Assembly: GCA_013397075.1 (NCBI GenBank)
Contig: VWZS01004485.1
Span: 1,428,299-1,492,298, forward strand
Direction: 5' to 3'
Origin: Rhabdornis inornatus
Lineage: Eukaryota > Chordata > Aves > Passeriformes > Rhabdornithidae
Length of the DNA stretch: 64,000 bases
Part shown: one piece after another, positions 48,842 to 63,103 of the stretch
Layout: each line of letters opens with the position of its first letter
Numbering within the stretch: position 1 is the stretch's first letter
The notes under the pieces: generated by a model
Told to the model about the DNA's origin: nothing
Database searches by the model: none
What the model saw: only the letters and a program-made list of their open reading frames with translations
Made by a program: the position numbers and the translations under genes

Positions 48842-51800
48842 ATACTGTAATGATTATGAAGAATTATAAAGCTCCTTCTGGAAGCTGAAATACTTCCTGA
48901 TGAAGTTAGTTTGAAAATTATACCAGCTGAGGACTGAGGTTTACATGGCAAAATATTTACAACAAGAGAAAAACATAGAGGTGTGTAGGGAAAAAAAGGG
49001 ATAATGGTAGAAGAAGGAAACTCCAACACTCTCAGTTGCTTAAGCAGTATTGGATGGAAATGGTCCATGAACATAACACCTGATTTTGTCTCTAATTACA
49101 GCTGTGGAAGAGGACGTAGTGCTATCTTCATGAATTTAACTAGGGAACATTAGTTTAGAAACTCCAGGAAACTTCTCAGTTACCTGCAGCTTGTGGTCCC
49201 TGGCACCATGCCCAATACCTGCTGGGTTTGCAGTTCCTCTTGGAGAGGGCAGTTGTCACCCTCCTTCCTACTCTTTGGCATGATGCTTATGCACGTCCAC
49301 ATCACTAGTGATTTTTGCCACACACTCAAATGTTGTACCTCATTTCCTGTCATTATCACTTCTAATTCTCCCCAGCACTAAGGCTTTTGAATCTGCAGAC
49401 ACAAATTGTAATGAACTCACCACAACCCCATTCACTGTAACCCTGTGCCACTCAGGGAAAGCAGGTACAGAAATCAAGAGTGAAACTAAGATGAGAGGGA
49501 AGAGAAAGGTTGGAGGAAGGTGCTTTAAGGTTTGGTTTTATTTCTCACTACCCTACTCTGATTTAATCTGAATACTTTCACTGAGTTGAGCCTGCTTTGC
49601 CTGTGATGGTGACTGATCTTTCCCTGGAAAGTATGAATACATGTGTACATACAGTCTTTCACAGGGACTACATAGCACACAACATCCATCAGTAGTTGCT
49701 CTGTGGAAGCTGCCACACTCAGTATTCACCACTGTCCCATAAATCCCACTTCTGACGGATTTCTAGGGCTGTGCATTGCTTCCATAATAAAACACATTAT
49801 TCACTCAAACCTTATTAGGTCTCGATGCAACTAACAACTAAAGTATGTGCACCGAACTTCCTTTGGAGTTTAAGCGAATATCAAAAGACATTAGGAAGGG
49901 CTTGAAAAATGGTTCCATGTTTAAGGAACTTTGGCAAAACTTGGTAGAAATCAAGAGATAGCTCAGCAGTTTTCAGGAAAATTCATATAGGAGAAATGAT
50001 ACAATATTTGTAATTCAAAAATACAAAATTGCACATCAGATATGTATTTAACAGTTGCATTGTGGGGGGAAGATGGAAGAGGAAAAAAGAAATTATTGGG
50101 TAAGTTTTCCAGTAAGAAAGTCTAAAGGAAAAGCTCATCTATTCTACAGTCTGTGAATACAACGTAAATTCTGAAATATTGCAAACTAGTAAATTATTCC
50201 TAACAATGCTAACAGTCAGCAAGCCTTGAGTCTCAGAAAGTGTTAAGACCAGAATTTTTAGATGACTTGGTTTGTTGTCAATATAACTGAATGAAACGCA
50301 TTTTTGTCAAAATAAAATTTTGTGAGAGATATGTACTCTTAAGGAGTATAAGAAAAAAAAATGGTTAAGCAGACATGGAAAAATCTGGAAAACCTCACAT
50401 TTTCATGTACTTTTCCACCACAGTCCACAGAAGTTTGTCTAAATTTAGGAATTCCACTTAAAAGACCATTGAGATCTTCCTTCAGGAATCAAAGACTCCT
50501 AATTCCAATCCAGGATCCAAAAAAGGGGAGTATAATGTGATTTTAACACAGAACCCTGTCAGAGCAATCATGTCATTAACAAAATGAACTTTCTTTGCAC
50601 TTAAGATGACACTTGAAAAATAATTCATAGGACTTCCCTACTACATCGCTTGTTTTTTAATGGGTAGAGAAAACATAGATAAATAAGCCTAATGACAGAC
50701 TTAAAATAACAACTACCCATTAAACTAATTTGCAGAGTTTCTAGTCATCTCCATCCAAAGAAAAACAAGCACATAAAATTCTTCTTATGCTGCACTCATT
50801 GCACTAAATTTTAAGATAAAGTATATGGAAATTAAAGTGGTTTAAAACAGCAATGAAAAACTGTCTGATGGCAAACCATACCATGTCATTATTAAGCATT
50901 CCTGTATGTTATGGGATCCTGTATCATTATATTTGAATAATAAAAAAAAATCCTACAGAAATTTAAGTTTAATATTGTATATGACGAAGTTCATTTTCTC
51001 TGTGCTTACTAACCTTCATGTGTGCATTGCATAGAATTACAGAGAAGGAGTACATTCAGCTTCCACAGAAGTGGCTCATTAAAACAAACAGGACTATCAC
51101 AACAGAAAGAGTAATAATTTACAATTTAAAATTTATCAGAAAAACACACTCCATATTGCAGTTACTCCTGATACTGTGTTTACTGCACCTGTGTGATACC
51201 TTCTGATAATGTTATCCCTCCTATCTGGATATACATTATCTCTGTGCAAACTAGGAATATGGTTGAATATGTCTTTTTTTAATAGAGCAGAGGTGAGAAT
51301 GTAATCCTACATAAGCAGCTATTTAGTCTCAGCTTCTCTGTCATTCAAAGCAGCCCAGCATGCAAGTGTGCATGTGCAGTTACACCAAGCACAAACCCAA
51401 CAATCCTAGAAAAATACACAAAGAGAAAAAAGCAAACACAGAAATAACGCAATGCATATAAACAACATTCCAACGGGATAAAGACAAACAGCAGGGAATG
51501 GCAATTTGAAAATGGAGAAGTAGAAACACTGTATTTTCAAAATGAAAGATGAATAGTGAAGTAATTCAACAGTTTAAGTTCTTCTGCTTCTAATCTAATC
51601 TATTCTGAGAGAAATTGGACTTAGCATTTCATGGGAAACATTGAGTGTCTTTTATCATGGGGTCTAAGGATGAAGTATACACTAAAGCTAGACATGAAAA
51701 AATACTAAAACTGTATAAATTTTTGTCTTTGTGGGGTTAGTCCCAGTGGAAGTGTCAGGTATAAGCATCTCCCAGAGAAGATGACTGTAATATTATCTAA

Positions 51801-54800
51801 CCACACTAGTAATTAATTTTGCCTGGCTTTGATTATAGGCCCTAGACTGGATTAGATGAATGATGCTATATTATTTATTTATATGTTCCATTATATCAAT
51901 CCTTATATTCATAAATTGTCATATAAACCACCATTTATTTAAAGATGGTTATTAAATTCAATCTTTAAAGAGATATTTAGCTAATTAAGAGAGAACTGTG
52001 AAAGGAATTTATGAAGAAGTCAACTCTACACCTGTGACAGTCATTAAGGTGAATTGTTTAGTTACAAGCTTAATAGATAAATAATTTGAATGAAACACTG
52101 GAAAGTGGTTTTAAAAGGTTTCCAAAATTAGCAAGCATGTATACATGACTGAGCTGATACACAGTCAATTTGTGATCCTTCTGGTGACTAATTTGACATC
52201 AATAAGATACAATAGTGTAAGTCCTAAACAAAAGCCTGAGTTTCCTCTGCTAAACAAGTATTTCTTAGAGGTTAGGGATCATTCCTTATAATTACAACCT
52301 TCTCATCAGTGAGCTAGCAAACCCAAGGCTCTTGGGTTATTTCAAGGTTACTTTAGTACAGACAGTAACCTATAACTATAGGATATAAAGACACTGCAAG
52401 GTTTCTTTTACATTCATGTTTCATTTCTTAAATAAAGAGTTTCATCAAGAAGTAAGTCTCTCTTTGCTGCTATCAACTAATTATTTCCCTCTGCAAGTAC
52501 TGTTGTACTTTGGTTCACACATGTTTTGACAAAACCAGTTGCACTGGATCCACTAAGATTTAAAATACTGCTGCTTGAGAGAAAATATCTGAATAACAGA
52601 CAAACAGGGATGCACAAGGAAACATGAATCAATCAATACAAATGGTCACAGTTGGATGTATAGCAGCAATTCATCTAACCTTAACTAGCACTAAAACCAG
52701 AATTCCATTGTTTTTTAGCGCTGTAAAAAAAATAGCCACACAAGGAAGCTATTTTGGAACACAAGTATCTTGTGTCCATATTTGTCCCGTGCACATGAAC
52801 TGAGCTATCATTACAGCATTTTGCTTCAGCTCTCCATGTGTTATTTTTGAAGAGACAGCAGTTCTGCTGAAAACCTATGAGTACCTAAAATCAATGAACA
52901 CTTCACATATGAAATGCGAATTACTTAGATCATAGGAAAAAAATTATGGAGGATAAGCCCATACATTGGATGGTCATCCATATTTTCAAATCTTGGATTC
53001 ACAAGATTGGCATGAAATTCCATAGCAATAGGTTCTTGTGTTTAGAATTCCTTTGATACACTACTTTATTCCAAGTTACACCTCCGTTCCAACATACCAG
53101 GGAAGTCTACTATTATAGAAAATACCTGTTTAAATAATAATCTTTTTTAACCAGCAGAATTCTCCAAATACTGTTTGGTAAATACACATCAAGAAACCCA
53201 ATGACGGTTCTGTTACTCATTGATTCTGGATGCGAAAACGAGACCTTTTGTACCAAAGTTAAGTGGGACAGTTTCATTCCTGTTCTATTCTTCAGGGTCA
53301 AAGACAAGCTTGGATACATTCTACACCTTTGAGGCATCTAACTAATTTTAAATTTGTATCATATTATTAAAGCTATGATAACAACTGTAGCTGCAGAATC
53401 CTTTTATATACAAACAAGAGATTGCTACACATCAGTCCCAAACAAAAACTCCTTGCTATAAATGTGGATGCAGAATGTGTAAATTAGTGCTGGAAAAAAG
53501 TAATTGTTTCAATTTATGTATTTCACTGATGGCAACCCAGACCTGTTTCTTACAGTAAATGTTACGATATGCACATCTCCAATTGAGAACAGAAGTAAAA
53601 CTGTCAGCATTTTAGAAAAGAAAATGCAACATAATTTTTTTTCACATCACACTTCATCTTATTCTCTACACAGAGACTGGTCTAAGCCTTAAGTGATGAA
53701 ATGCTAACATAATTTAAAATGAATTTATTAGGACCTTTTAAAATTCATTTTGCTTTTCTTATTAGAAATATAAAGGGTCTTTACAATACTAACAAATTCC
53801 TGGATATTGGTTAATCAGTCTATGAATCAACACTCCCGAGTCAAATGGTAGTTCCAACTTTTGCCACTGATTGATTCTATAACTCAGATTAAGCTCTGTA
53901 AAATTTTCAAAAAGAGAATTACACTGATTTAAAATTGTATGTACTCTACTAAAATTTGAGGTACTCTTGATTTGTATTCTTTTTTTGCTGTTCCTTTTGG
54001 CAAGACAGTCTTAAACTTCCTAGCCTCACTGAGGATTTCTGTTAGGACCTTAGTAAAATTATTTACTCTCTACATTTGCCATCTCCTTGTCTCTAAGGAA
54101 ACAAAGATAAATGACATGTCCAGACTCTTACAGTGATTGGAATAATATTAAGGTAGACAAGATGAAAGCTGTCTGCAAGCTTAAGAAATCCTGTAATTTT
54201 CCAAGCTGCATCACTGTTGCATTTCTGTTAATTGAAACTAATTAAAATGATTTCTTTCTTTTTAAAGTGATAATGCAAGAATAGCAGAGCTGGAAACTTT
54301 AAACATGAAAATATGAAAGAAATTAAAGAAACCTAGTGTGAAAAAATCACAGCATATTCTATTTGACTGAAGAGCATATTTACATCAGTTTTATAAAAAT
54401 CCCCTTTCTTATTATATAGTGATTACTTAGAATCACAATTTTATATTGCAGCATTGTGTTTTAAAGTTTATTTATAAACAACAGTCCATGCTGCTTGATT
54501 TAAGTCAACAGCAAATAGATTTACCATTCCAATCATTTAGGAATTTATTTGACATGTGATGCTATTCTTTAAGAAGGATACACAGTAGTGCATTTAAACA
54601 GATGGAGGCTTTGAGAAATAGTTGTTGTGATGCTACAAAAAATGATGTCATGTGGTGTGGCAGTCAGCCTTGACATGAAAAGTGCTTATAGCATTATGTT
54701 GCCATGTTATTCTTGGTTTTAAAAAGTCATGTAATTCTCCTGTGTTTGCTGAGATATAATTTGGTTTTGGTGTTGTAATGATCTTCCTTTGCAGACACCT

Positions 54801-54880
54801 GCTGCCTAATCCCACTTTTGTCAAAACACATACTTCTACTCTTCTTCCAATTAATTCAAATCACTATGGTATCGTACAAG

Positions 54881-54901
54881 AAAAAAAAAAAGAAAGAAAG
54901 G
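54881..54901. repeat. A-rich run with GAAA units
   Basis: Eleven A followed by GAAAGAAAGG; simple repeat. Confidence 0.85.
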
Positions 54902-57900
54902 AAAACTAAGGAAAAGGAATCATTTAAATCAGAATTCCTGTATTCTTATCATTTTCATAATTGTTCGAATCATTGATATTTCATTCCAAAGAACAATCTG
55001 AGTACCTTAGCTGAAAGACCTATTTTTGTAATCCATGGCATACCAACGTGAATACTGTTGAGTGATGACTACAAGAAGTATTTGGGAAACCAGACGAAAT
55101 CCATTAGGAAAAATGCAATCAAACTTCCATCAGGAGTAAACTTCCTCTCTTTGCATATTTCCCTTTCTAAATGCTGTGAACATACCAATCAGGAGAAGTT
55201 TCATCTGAGCCTCAATATTCTAAGCAGCACCTATGATTTCAAAGATACTCATGAATTCATCACTTACTTCAGATGTCTTTGTAACACAAGAATTCTTATA
55301 CACTTTCACTGAAGTAGGATAATAAATGAAATGGTAGTAACGGTTTGATATGAAAAATGAACAACCTTCACTCATACTGCTGGATCTGAAATGTCAAAAT
55401 TTAATTCTCTTCTGCATGGTGCAATGACAGCATTACGTGAGTTTGTATCCTAACCAAACCTGTATGACTTCTGCTTCCAACACAGCCTGCACAGCCATGC
55501 TCTTGCCACAGATACTACGTAAGTCCTCCTACCTGCAACTCTTAGTCACTGTACCTCGAACGGGCTCAGAGTTCTGATTATAGTTTACGCAGTCTTCATC
55601 AGATCAGTAGCTGAAGAGTCTACGTATTGCTGATTATACCCAAGCCAGCTGTTAATCAACGTGGGCATTTATTGGGAGCAGGTTATTCTGCTTCATCAGC
55701 TAACCCACCTTGGCTGGAACCAGCTCAGGACAGCGGTGTTGCATCAGGTGCCATGGGGCACTGTACTACCAGTGAGTAGTAGCAAGTGGTATTTGGCTTC
55801 CCTACTGTGTACTCCACCCATGTGGGCTTCAGTGCACTTCAGGTTCACAGCCTAATATGCTTTCTTTCTACACTGTGATGGCTCCACTCTGCTATTTAGG
55901 AAAGATTGATTGCAGATACAGCCACTGCTATTTAGAACTCAGCTGCTAGAGTTGTATTCTTCCCACTTCATAAATATAGTGATTTCAACATCATAGAAGC
56001 AAGAACTATAATGATCCTCAAAAGATAAAGCTAACAACTCCAATTATCTGTGAAATGATGCATTTTCTGTATGGAGTATGGAAATAGTCTGGAAAAAGAC
56101 ATTGTCTATGCATCTCCCTGGGGACTGTGAAGTTTCTCTTCCTTTATTTCCTTAACAATATTGAAATTTTAATTTTGGAAGTCAAACTAAAAGTTCCTCT
56201 TCCCTTTGTTAGCTACAAAATGTATTTTAAAATCTTGTCACTTTCACTGACCTTGCTTTTTCTGCAGTAACAGTAGTAGTTTTATGCACCATAAGTATTA
56301 TTTAAAAAATCAGATAAAGTAGTTGCTTCTGGTGCTGTTCTTTAAACATGAAATAAAAACCTTTTAAAGAATTAATTCCTTTAAATCCCAAAACATTAAC
56401 AAATTCTACATACAAATTTACAATGACAACTTGGCTAAATTTAGGTTCAGCCCAGAAAGGTCAGTTGCATAACTAGACCTTTACAAAATTCAGGGATGTT
56501 TAGAACTTGTAACTCTTTCTGCATACCTAATGCACGGTTTTTTCTCTTCTTTCTTGGCAGAAAACCTCCTCCCAGTGACTTCATATCGATACGGCAGCTT
56601 ATAATCACTATGGCTTATGATGAACTCCTGTGTCAATGTGTCCTACTACTCCAAATTGGCACTGAGTATCTCTGCATGTGTGTATATGGTTTATCAAGGG
56701 CAGTTTCTTTCCTGGCCTTTTCAATGTTTCCTACCAAAACTCAAGCTCAGGATTTTGCACTACCCCTGTACTTGTGTGTAATAAATCAGCATCCACATTT
56801 CTGCTCCCCTTTTCCTCTGTTCCCTGCCCCCTGCCCATCCCGTACTACTTCTCAAATTAAAACACTTAAGAAGGAAGCTATGTTGAAGTACAGTAAGTGT
56901 GTAACTTACACTGACAAAAATTTTACTTGTGAATCTCCCCTCTTCTCTTTTTCAGTTTCAAAACAACGTTTCTGTATTTTCAAACTCCCAAGGATTTTGG
57001 CTCAGGTCCCAAGGTCCACCACAGGTAGTAGTAAGAAAGGGACCATCCCTTTTGGAGACACTGATAATCAGTAAATTCAGAATAGCTTTCATTCGTTGTG
57101 TTGGTTTTTTAAAATTACATTTGGGGAAAATTTTGAATGCAAGTATCGAGACAGTAGTGGTAGGTGAGCTCTACAACCTCAGAGCTGCACAGCAGGTGTC
57201 TGAACAGCCCCCAGTAATGAACCAATGTTCTTCAACAATTCTGTCTTCCTGCATAGCATGACTTTGTTATTTCCTACAGACACACACTTTCATTATATTG
57301 AACTAACATGAAAAAATTACAGCGCAAATTTGTCAAAGAAGCTACAGAGTTGGAAGAGAAACAGACTGAAAGCAGGCACAACCCTAGTCTGCTGGGATAA
57401 CATAAATTATCCTTCCATCTCTGAATGTATATTCTGAACTGAAATGGAATCTACACCAGTAATTTTTAAGATTTGAAGTAATATTTAGATCTCACTTTAG
57501 GTTATATCATTTAGGTTATAGAAGAAAGCAAAACAAAAAAGCAACAAACCAAATAATTTTAAAGTAATCACAAGATAATTTTCTTGATTAGAAACATAGC
57601 ACCTCTAACCACCCAAACCCCACAGTCATAACTTTAAAATAATCTTTGTGAAGGACTGAGTTACTGTTTCTCACACCAAACAGGAAAGTGAGAAAATACT
57701 GAGATGAATGAACTGGAATGAAATAGTTTTAATTAGGAAGTTAAAGGGAGCTGGTAAAGGGCTCTGGCAAGTATATGCTCAGGCTCCTTTCTCTTTGAAA
57801 GGTGAGGAGAAGGCAAATTCAATAACCAAATTGAGATACGAAGCAAAATTGTCATGGTTTGCAAAGCAAGTGCATGCCAAACCAGGGAATTTAAATGGAG

Positions 57901-59485
57901 ATTCTTGCCTATAGATCTTTGGCCTGTATTTCACTGGCTCAAATTTCACTTTTTGAATGTAATTTAGGTACTTCCAAATCTCTGTCTTACTGGAAGCCAG
58001 TTGGACATTAACTCATGAGATTATCTGAAAGCCCATCTTTCATTTCATGTGAGTCGATTCTCTCAAAAATAGATTTATTTACATCAAAATGGATTTAAAT
58101 CAGTAAGAAAAGAAGTTCAGCAATCCTCTCCATACCAAAATGAAATTTTAACCTGAAGTAAGGATGATATTTACTCAAATGGCATTTAAAAACTGCTTGC
58201 TAACACAAATGTACATAAATGTACTATATAGGTAAAGGGGAGTTTACTTTTCCACAATTCCTTGTTTTCTTCCCTCCTGTTTTCCCCATTTTGATAAACT
58301 CCTTTGCAGTATTTGTATTGTCAGACTGAATCAGGGAACAACGTACAATAACTCCACAAAGTTATGTTGAGACTTTCAGTCCAGCTCAAATTTAAACAAG
58401 CACTTTAAAGTTTTGAGCGTTACAGTTTTCATTACTTGTATCACTCTGAAGTCTCTGCAGACGGTTCCAGTTATATAGTCAATATTTTCAAAGAACAACA
58501 AATGCTTTTTTTGAAACAGGAAAAGTAAAGACTACTGATCAATAACTACTTCTGCAGTAATATGAGAAATAAACAATAGACTTCATAACATTTCTCTTGA
58601 TGTTGCATGTCCTGTTAAAAACAAAGAAATGGCAGAAAATGTGACCCCAGTTTTTCAACCTTTGGTTACTAAAATAAATTTTCCCTTTATAATGGGAAAT
58701 GATTATTATCTTTATAGACACATAAAGGTACTTGTATGTTGTGATAGCGGGGGGAAAATAGAAAAGGAAAACAAAATAATGTAGAAATTGTAGCATAGAC
58801 TCAGGATGTGGATCCCATCACATCCGGAGTTTTCTTAAAGTTAGTATTTTTCTGTTTCTGGCTATTCCATTAACTAGTATTTTATACTTTTTGCAATGAA
58901 GATGTAAACTGAAATCACCAACTGCAAGAGAGGAGGATCCAATTTAAACAACTCATTCAGTTTTGCAATGTCTCCCTCAACAGTGTCTTCCAATAGGCAT
59001 GCAGTATCATTGGCCTAGCACAGACTCAGAGGCTGCTTCCTCCTGATTTCTGCATCACAAACATGTTTTTAGATAGACCCTGGGGTAAAGTCAGACCTTA
59101 ATTGACTTGACAAAATGAACAGAACTGGACATATTAGAAAATATCTAAACAGAGAACTTACTTCAACAAAATAAATGGTGGTGAGTAAATACAACACAAG
59201 CTGGGGGCCTGAGTCAGCACTACATTATTCCACTGGGATAAGTGTCATGCAAAACAAGACTAGCACAGGACTGAGGGAAGTGTCATTATTACTGTTATAA
59301 TTCCCTCACATTTCCCTGACAAACTACACTGCTGTAACAAGAGGTCCCACCTGCTTTCCATGATGCCTTCTTTTACTCTATTTAATACTAATGATCCCTC
59401 CTTTTCTATGCAGTGCAGAAAATCTTGCAGATCTCCACTTTCTGGAAATATCTTTTAACCCCAAGGGCTGCTGGGGGCGTCTGTG

Positions 59486-59600
59486 CCACCCATTTCACAA
59501 CTGGACAAAACTGAAAGAAAGTTTTAATTTTCCAAGGTCATACAACCTGTTAGTGGCACAGGCAATTTTCTCAGTTTCCAGCTCTTTGCTCTGACCAGAA
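59486..59600 (+). repeat. MIR-like SINE fossil, plus orientation
   Basis: CCCATTTCACAACTGGACAA, AACTGAAAGAAAG, CCAAGGTCATACAACCTGTT and AGTGGCACAGGC follow the MIR order (CCCATTTTACAGATGAGGAAACTGAG, CCAAGGTCACACAGCTAGT, AGTGGCAGAGCC). Confidence 0.65.
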
Positions 59601-61770
59601 AGATTTCCTGCTCTTTTCTGTGCAGTTACAATCCTGGAAACTATTCTTCTCCCAAAAGGCACAGCATAGGGAGCCACAGCATAGCCTTATTTACCCTGCC
59701 TCCACAGTAATATTTAATTTCTAAGCTCAAAGAACTCTCTCATGGGGTAAATAGAGTAATTTGTTCTCCAGGTTAAATTTATTTTTGGTTTTTCTGATGA
59801 GCCAAGACTCTAGCAATTACTGTGACACATGGAGTGATGATTTTTATGATGTGGAAACTTGTCCTCAGGAATGAAACAGAAATCTCCAAACCCATTTCTT
59901 ACAGAGGCCTTTAGATAGTTGCCAGGTAGTAATTGTCACTGTGGACAAAGTTTGAATTAGTGAATGGCTCCAGAAGCTTGTTACTGCAACACTCCTTCGC
60001 AGAGTGACACTTTCTGACAAATTTTTGTCATTTATTCTGAATATATTTGAACCACATAGGAAACCAATATATGGGTCTAAATTTCTCCCAACACTCAGAA
60101 GAATTTGAACATTGTGTTTGGAGTTTTAGTGCTGTGTCATTTTGGAAGGACTGTTTCAAGGTGATTTTCAGAGAGGAGAATGAGATGTTTGAGAGGCTGC
60201 ATATATATACTAGAAACAATAACATATCTCACAGATATGACCATTTCAAACAAGAAAGTCGTGTGAACTTGGTTAGGAACTGACTGGGTTTTCATGGGAT
60301 ATTTTCATGCCTTGTATTCAGGCAGTAAGTGCTGTAGCCAGCCTTAGTGGTGAATGGCAGCCTCTGAGGCAGACATCAGGCACAACTTCAATTTGCAAGG
60401 TCATGGTCCACCACAAGCCCCCCATGCCCAGTGATGGCTAAAACCATAGGCACAAAACCATTAAAAATAGCCTCATATTTGTCTGGTCTCCTGGTTCCAG
60501 TCTTCACCATTAAATCCAGAAAAGCCACATAGAAAGTGACTTTTGATACTTTGGGAACATTTTCTGTGACTTACTTAGAGACTGAGACTCAGAACTTGCT
60601 GACAGACATGGAAAGGAAGGAGACATCTTTCCTTTGTTCACAGATGTATCTCTCTAGCTCTGCTTGTAATCAAAACAGCAGGGAAATTTTAATACTAGTG
60701 ATTTAAAGGTGTTTTCTTACTGCAAACTGTTTTGTTTTTTTCCTTCTGTAAAGTCATAGTAAAGAAAATACTGCTACTTAACTGAATTGAATTAATATTT
60801 CTCTCCATTTTATGAGCTAAGAATATACAGTTTAATTTTCATGGGTGCAGACTGTGAACAAAAGGAGATCTGTAGCATAGGAAAGCACATTATCTCTGAA
60901 AATCAAACCATATTAAAAAAATACGAAACATTTCCCAAATGACAGAGCAGAACAAATACTTTAATTTTTCTCTTTTAAAAATTTTATTCTGGTCTGTTTA
61001 ACGATTATAGTTATTGTTCTTAATATAACTGAGAAGATTATTTTACTGACAAAGCAAAGCAAATAGAATTAAGTGATGTGCTCAACTGAAGAAAATTAGT
61101 CAGCAGCACAACTGCAAATAAAGCCCAGCAGCTCTAACCTGAAGCACCGCATCTTAACCTGAACGACTTCTGCAACTTTACATAATTAAACATTTGACCT
61201 GTAGAGGTTTTATGCCTTCACAGGTTAAGGTTCTCCTGCAATCATCTCTCTGAGTTTTTGAAAGTAGCATCTTCCTAGCAATTTAAATTAATAGTGTCCA
61301 AAATAGAAGACTCCTCATTAAAAAAATGAAAGCACGTAAGTGAGTTTATAGGAATGTTTGTGCTTATTAGGGTCAGAGAATCATGGAAGCAAAATAGCAT
61401 GAGCGCTGAGATTGAAGGGCAGCATCATTTTTCTTTCATTAACCCTAACAGTTATATGACTGGATCATTTACTTGAAGAGAACACTTCAGTCAGGATTAA
61501 ACAGAAATTATAGGAAACTGTTCCAGTTAAGACTTTCTAATTTGTTAACTGAAAGTGATAAGGAAAATCCACAATTAACTTCTATCATTTCCAAAAGATC
61601 CTTAAATAATTTAGACGCCTCAGGAGGCTGATTCACAAGCAGGGACAATCTACATTAAACATTGCATTTAAGTTGTAGACAGTTAATCAACACAGTTTAT
61701 GCTGACTGTGTTTTCCCTTATAACTATAAAATATTGAAGAGCTGAAGGTGTTTTCAGAAGCAGCACAACG

Positions 61771-61790
61771 TGCATGCAGTTGCATGCATC
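61771..61790. promoter_or_regulatory. Cluster of GCATG motifs
   Basis: TGCATGCAGTTGCATGCATC contains two TGCATGCA palindromes 10 bp apart, so the pre-mRNA carries a paired UGCAUG. RBFOX proteins bind such clusters deep in neuronal introns. It also has Z-DNA-like purine-pyrimidine alternation. No exon is recognised nearby. Confidence 0.25.
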
Positions 61791-62330
61791 TGGACTGCAT
61801 CCTACCACCCACTGTGATGTGTGCTCCTGTCGGTGAGTCAGGGTCTCCAGGCTTATTTTTAGAGAGGTCTAGGAGTTAAAGAAGTGCTTGAATTGCTAAA
61901 GATGTTGTCCAGGGAGAGAAGGCTACAGCACTTACATAGCTGATTCTGACTGAAATCAACAAGATGCTTCAATTCCCATCAGTATGAACATCGGCACCAG
62001 AGCCAACCCTTGCGAGGACCAGTTTAATCTCAAATTGCTTAGGGGTTGCTATGTGCTCTGTGCCTCTGAATGCCTAAATTTGTGTGTAAGTATGCCTTAA
62101 AAATCATTTCTCAAAACAAAAACACACAGTATTCACTTTTTAAAATGCCAATTTATGATTTCAGGGAGCTGCTCCACTAAGAATCATTTTAACCAGGTAC
62201 CTTATACTTTCAAAAGATGAGTTTTTTTGTGACTATAAGGTTGTTTTCATCGATACTGAATAAGCTGAACCTCAATAGTGCCTATCTTTTTGTTCAAAAA
62301 TCTTATTTCCCTCCTTTTAGTAGTAGTACT

Positions 62331-62372
62331 TCATTATATATAAGCTTGCTGTCATTATATATAAGCTTGTTG
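62331..62372. repeat. Tandem duplication, 21-bp unit, two copies
   Basis: Each copy is a TCATTATATATAAGCTTG core plus three bases; the second differs from the first by one base (C to T). Confidence 0.9.
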
Positions 62373-62454
62373 GATTGTGTAAAATTCAAATCAGTCCAGA
62401 AGCTGATCTGAAGGTGTTAAAATAAGAAGCACAAATCTGCTCCAATTCTTGTTT

Positions 62455-62468
62455 AAAAAAAAAAAAAA
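62455..62468. repeat. A14 homopolymer
   Basis: Fourteen A. The following 100 bp is also A-rich with CAAAA and GCAAA units. Confidence 0.9.
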
Positions 62469-62989
62469 GTGAGTATTTACATCCATTTGACCCAGACTAT
62501 TTTCCCATTTTGTAATTAGTATTTGAAATTTCTACCAAAAAAACACTCCAAAACCAAAAAACAACAGCAAAAAAGCAAATAAACAATAGAAGCTATTTTT
62601 AGAAGTTATTTTTAAATTCAAGAAAGGTGGTTGTGTTTATGTGGGCCAAATTGCAGACTCAATTTTATAATATCATTGCTATTTTACTACTCATTTGATA
62701 GGCCCCATTTTTAGGTTGCCAGGCATTTCAAAAAACACAAAACATGGCGAGATGTGTTTTGGGAGACATAATTCCCATATTAAACACATGGGATTGAACA
62801 GAGGACGATGAGTACTGCTGTACAGTGTGAATTTCAATAAAGATGACAAGAGCCTCCCTGGAAGGCAGCCACACACAAGTACAGTTATATGCATCACTTT
62901 GACAATAAGCTCGCTCCCAGCAGGTTAGTGGGAAGGAAAAGGCTGTGCAGACAATTAATAACGAGAGAGTGACTACCAGAGAGACTCAC

Positions 62990-63103
62990 CATTCACACCC
63001 TGGAGTGCAGCTACCTTAGCTTCCTCCCAGGGTCTGTGAAAAGTGATCAGCATCTCCCCAGTGGCCTCCATGGCCTGTGGAGGGATCTCAGAGATCCCAA
63101 AAA
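62990..63103 (-). other. Exon-like GC-rich segment of unknown origin
   Basis: On the minus strand a CCCCCCACGCAG acceptor-like site is followed by 114 nt open in one frame (FGISEIPPQAMEATGEML, then ITFHRPWEEAKVAALQGVN). It ends at AATG|GTGAGT, a good donor. Length is a multiple of three and both phases are 1, like a cassette exon. The surroundings (62985-63230) are also GC-rich compared with the intron. I do not recognise the peptide. In the phase-2 reading expected for the DLG2 intron upstream of the PDZ3 exon it contains an early TGA, so it would not act as a coding cassette there. It could be a poison exon, part of an unknown transcript, or chance in an old repeat. Confidence 0.2.

Noticed and set aside
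53147..53334. Plus-strand frame with a hydrophobic stretch followed by IDSG, like the active site of a retroviral-type aspartic protease.
   Set aside because: The four-residue motif is the only resemblance. There is no flap region, neighbouring pol sequence, LTR or repeat signature nearby, and the opposite strand is also open.
56496..57074. The longest open frame in the window (192 codons, plus strand).
   Set aside because: No domain or family is recognisable. The plus strand here is pyrimidine-rich, which removes stop codons, and there is no promoter, exon structure or codon pattern in support. A frame of this length can arise by chance in 64 kb searched in six frames.
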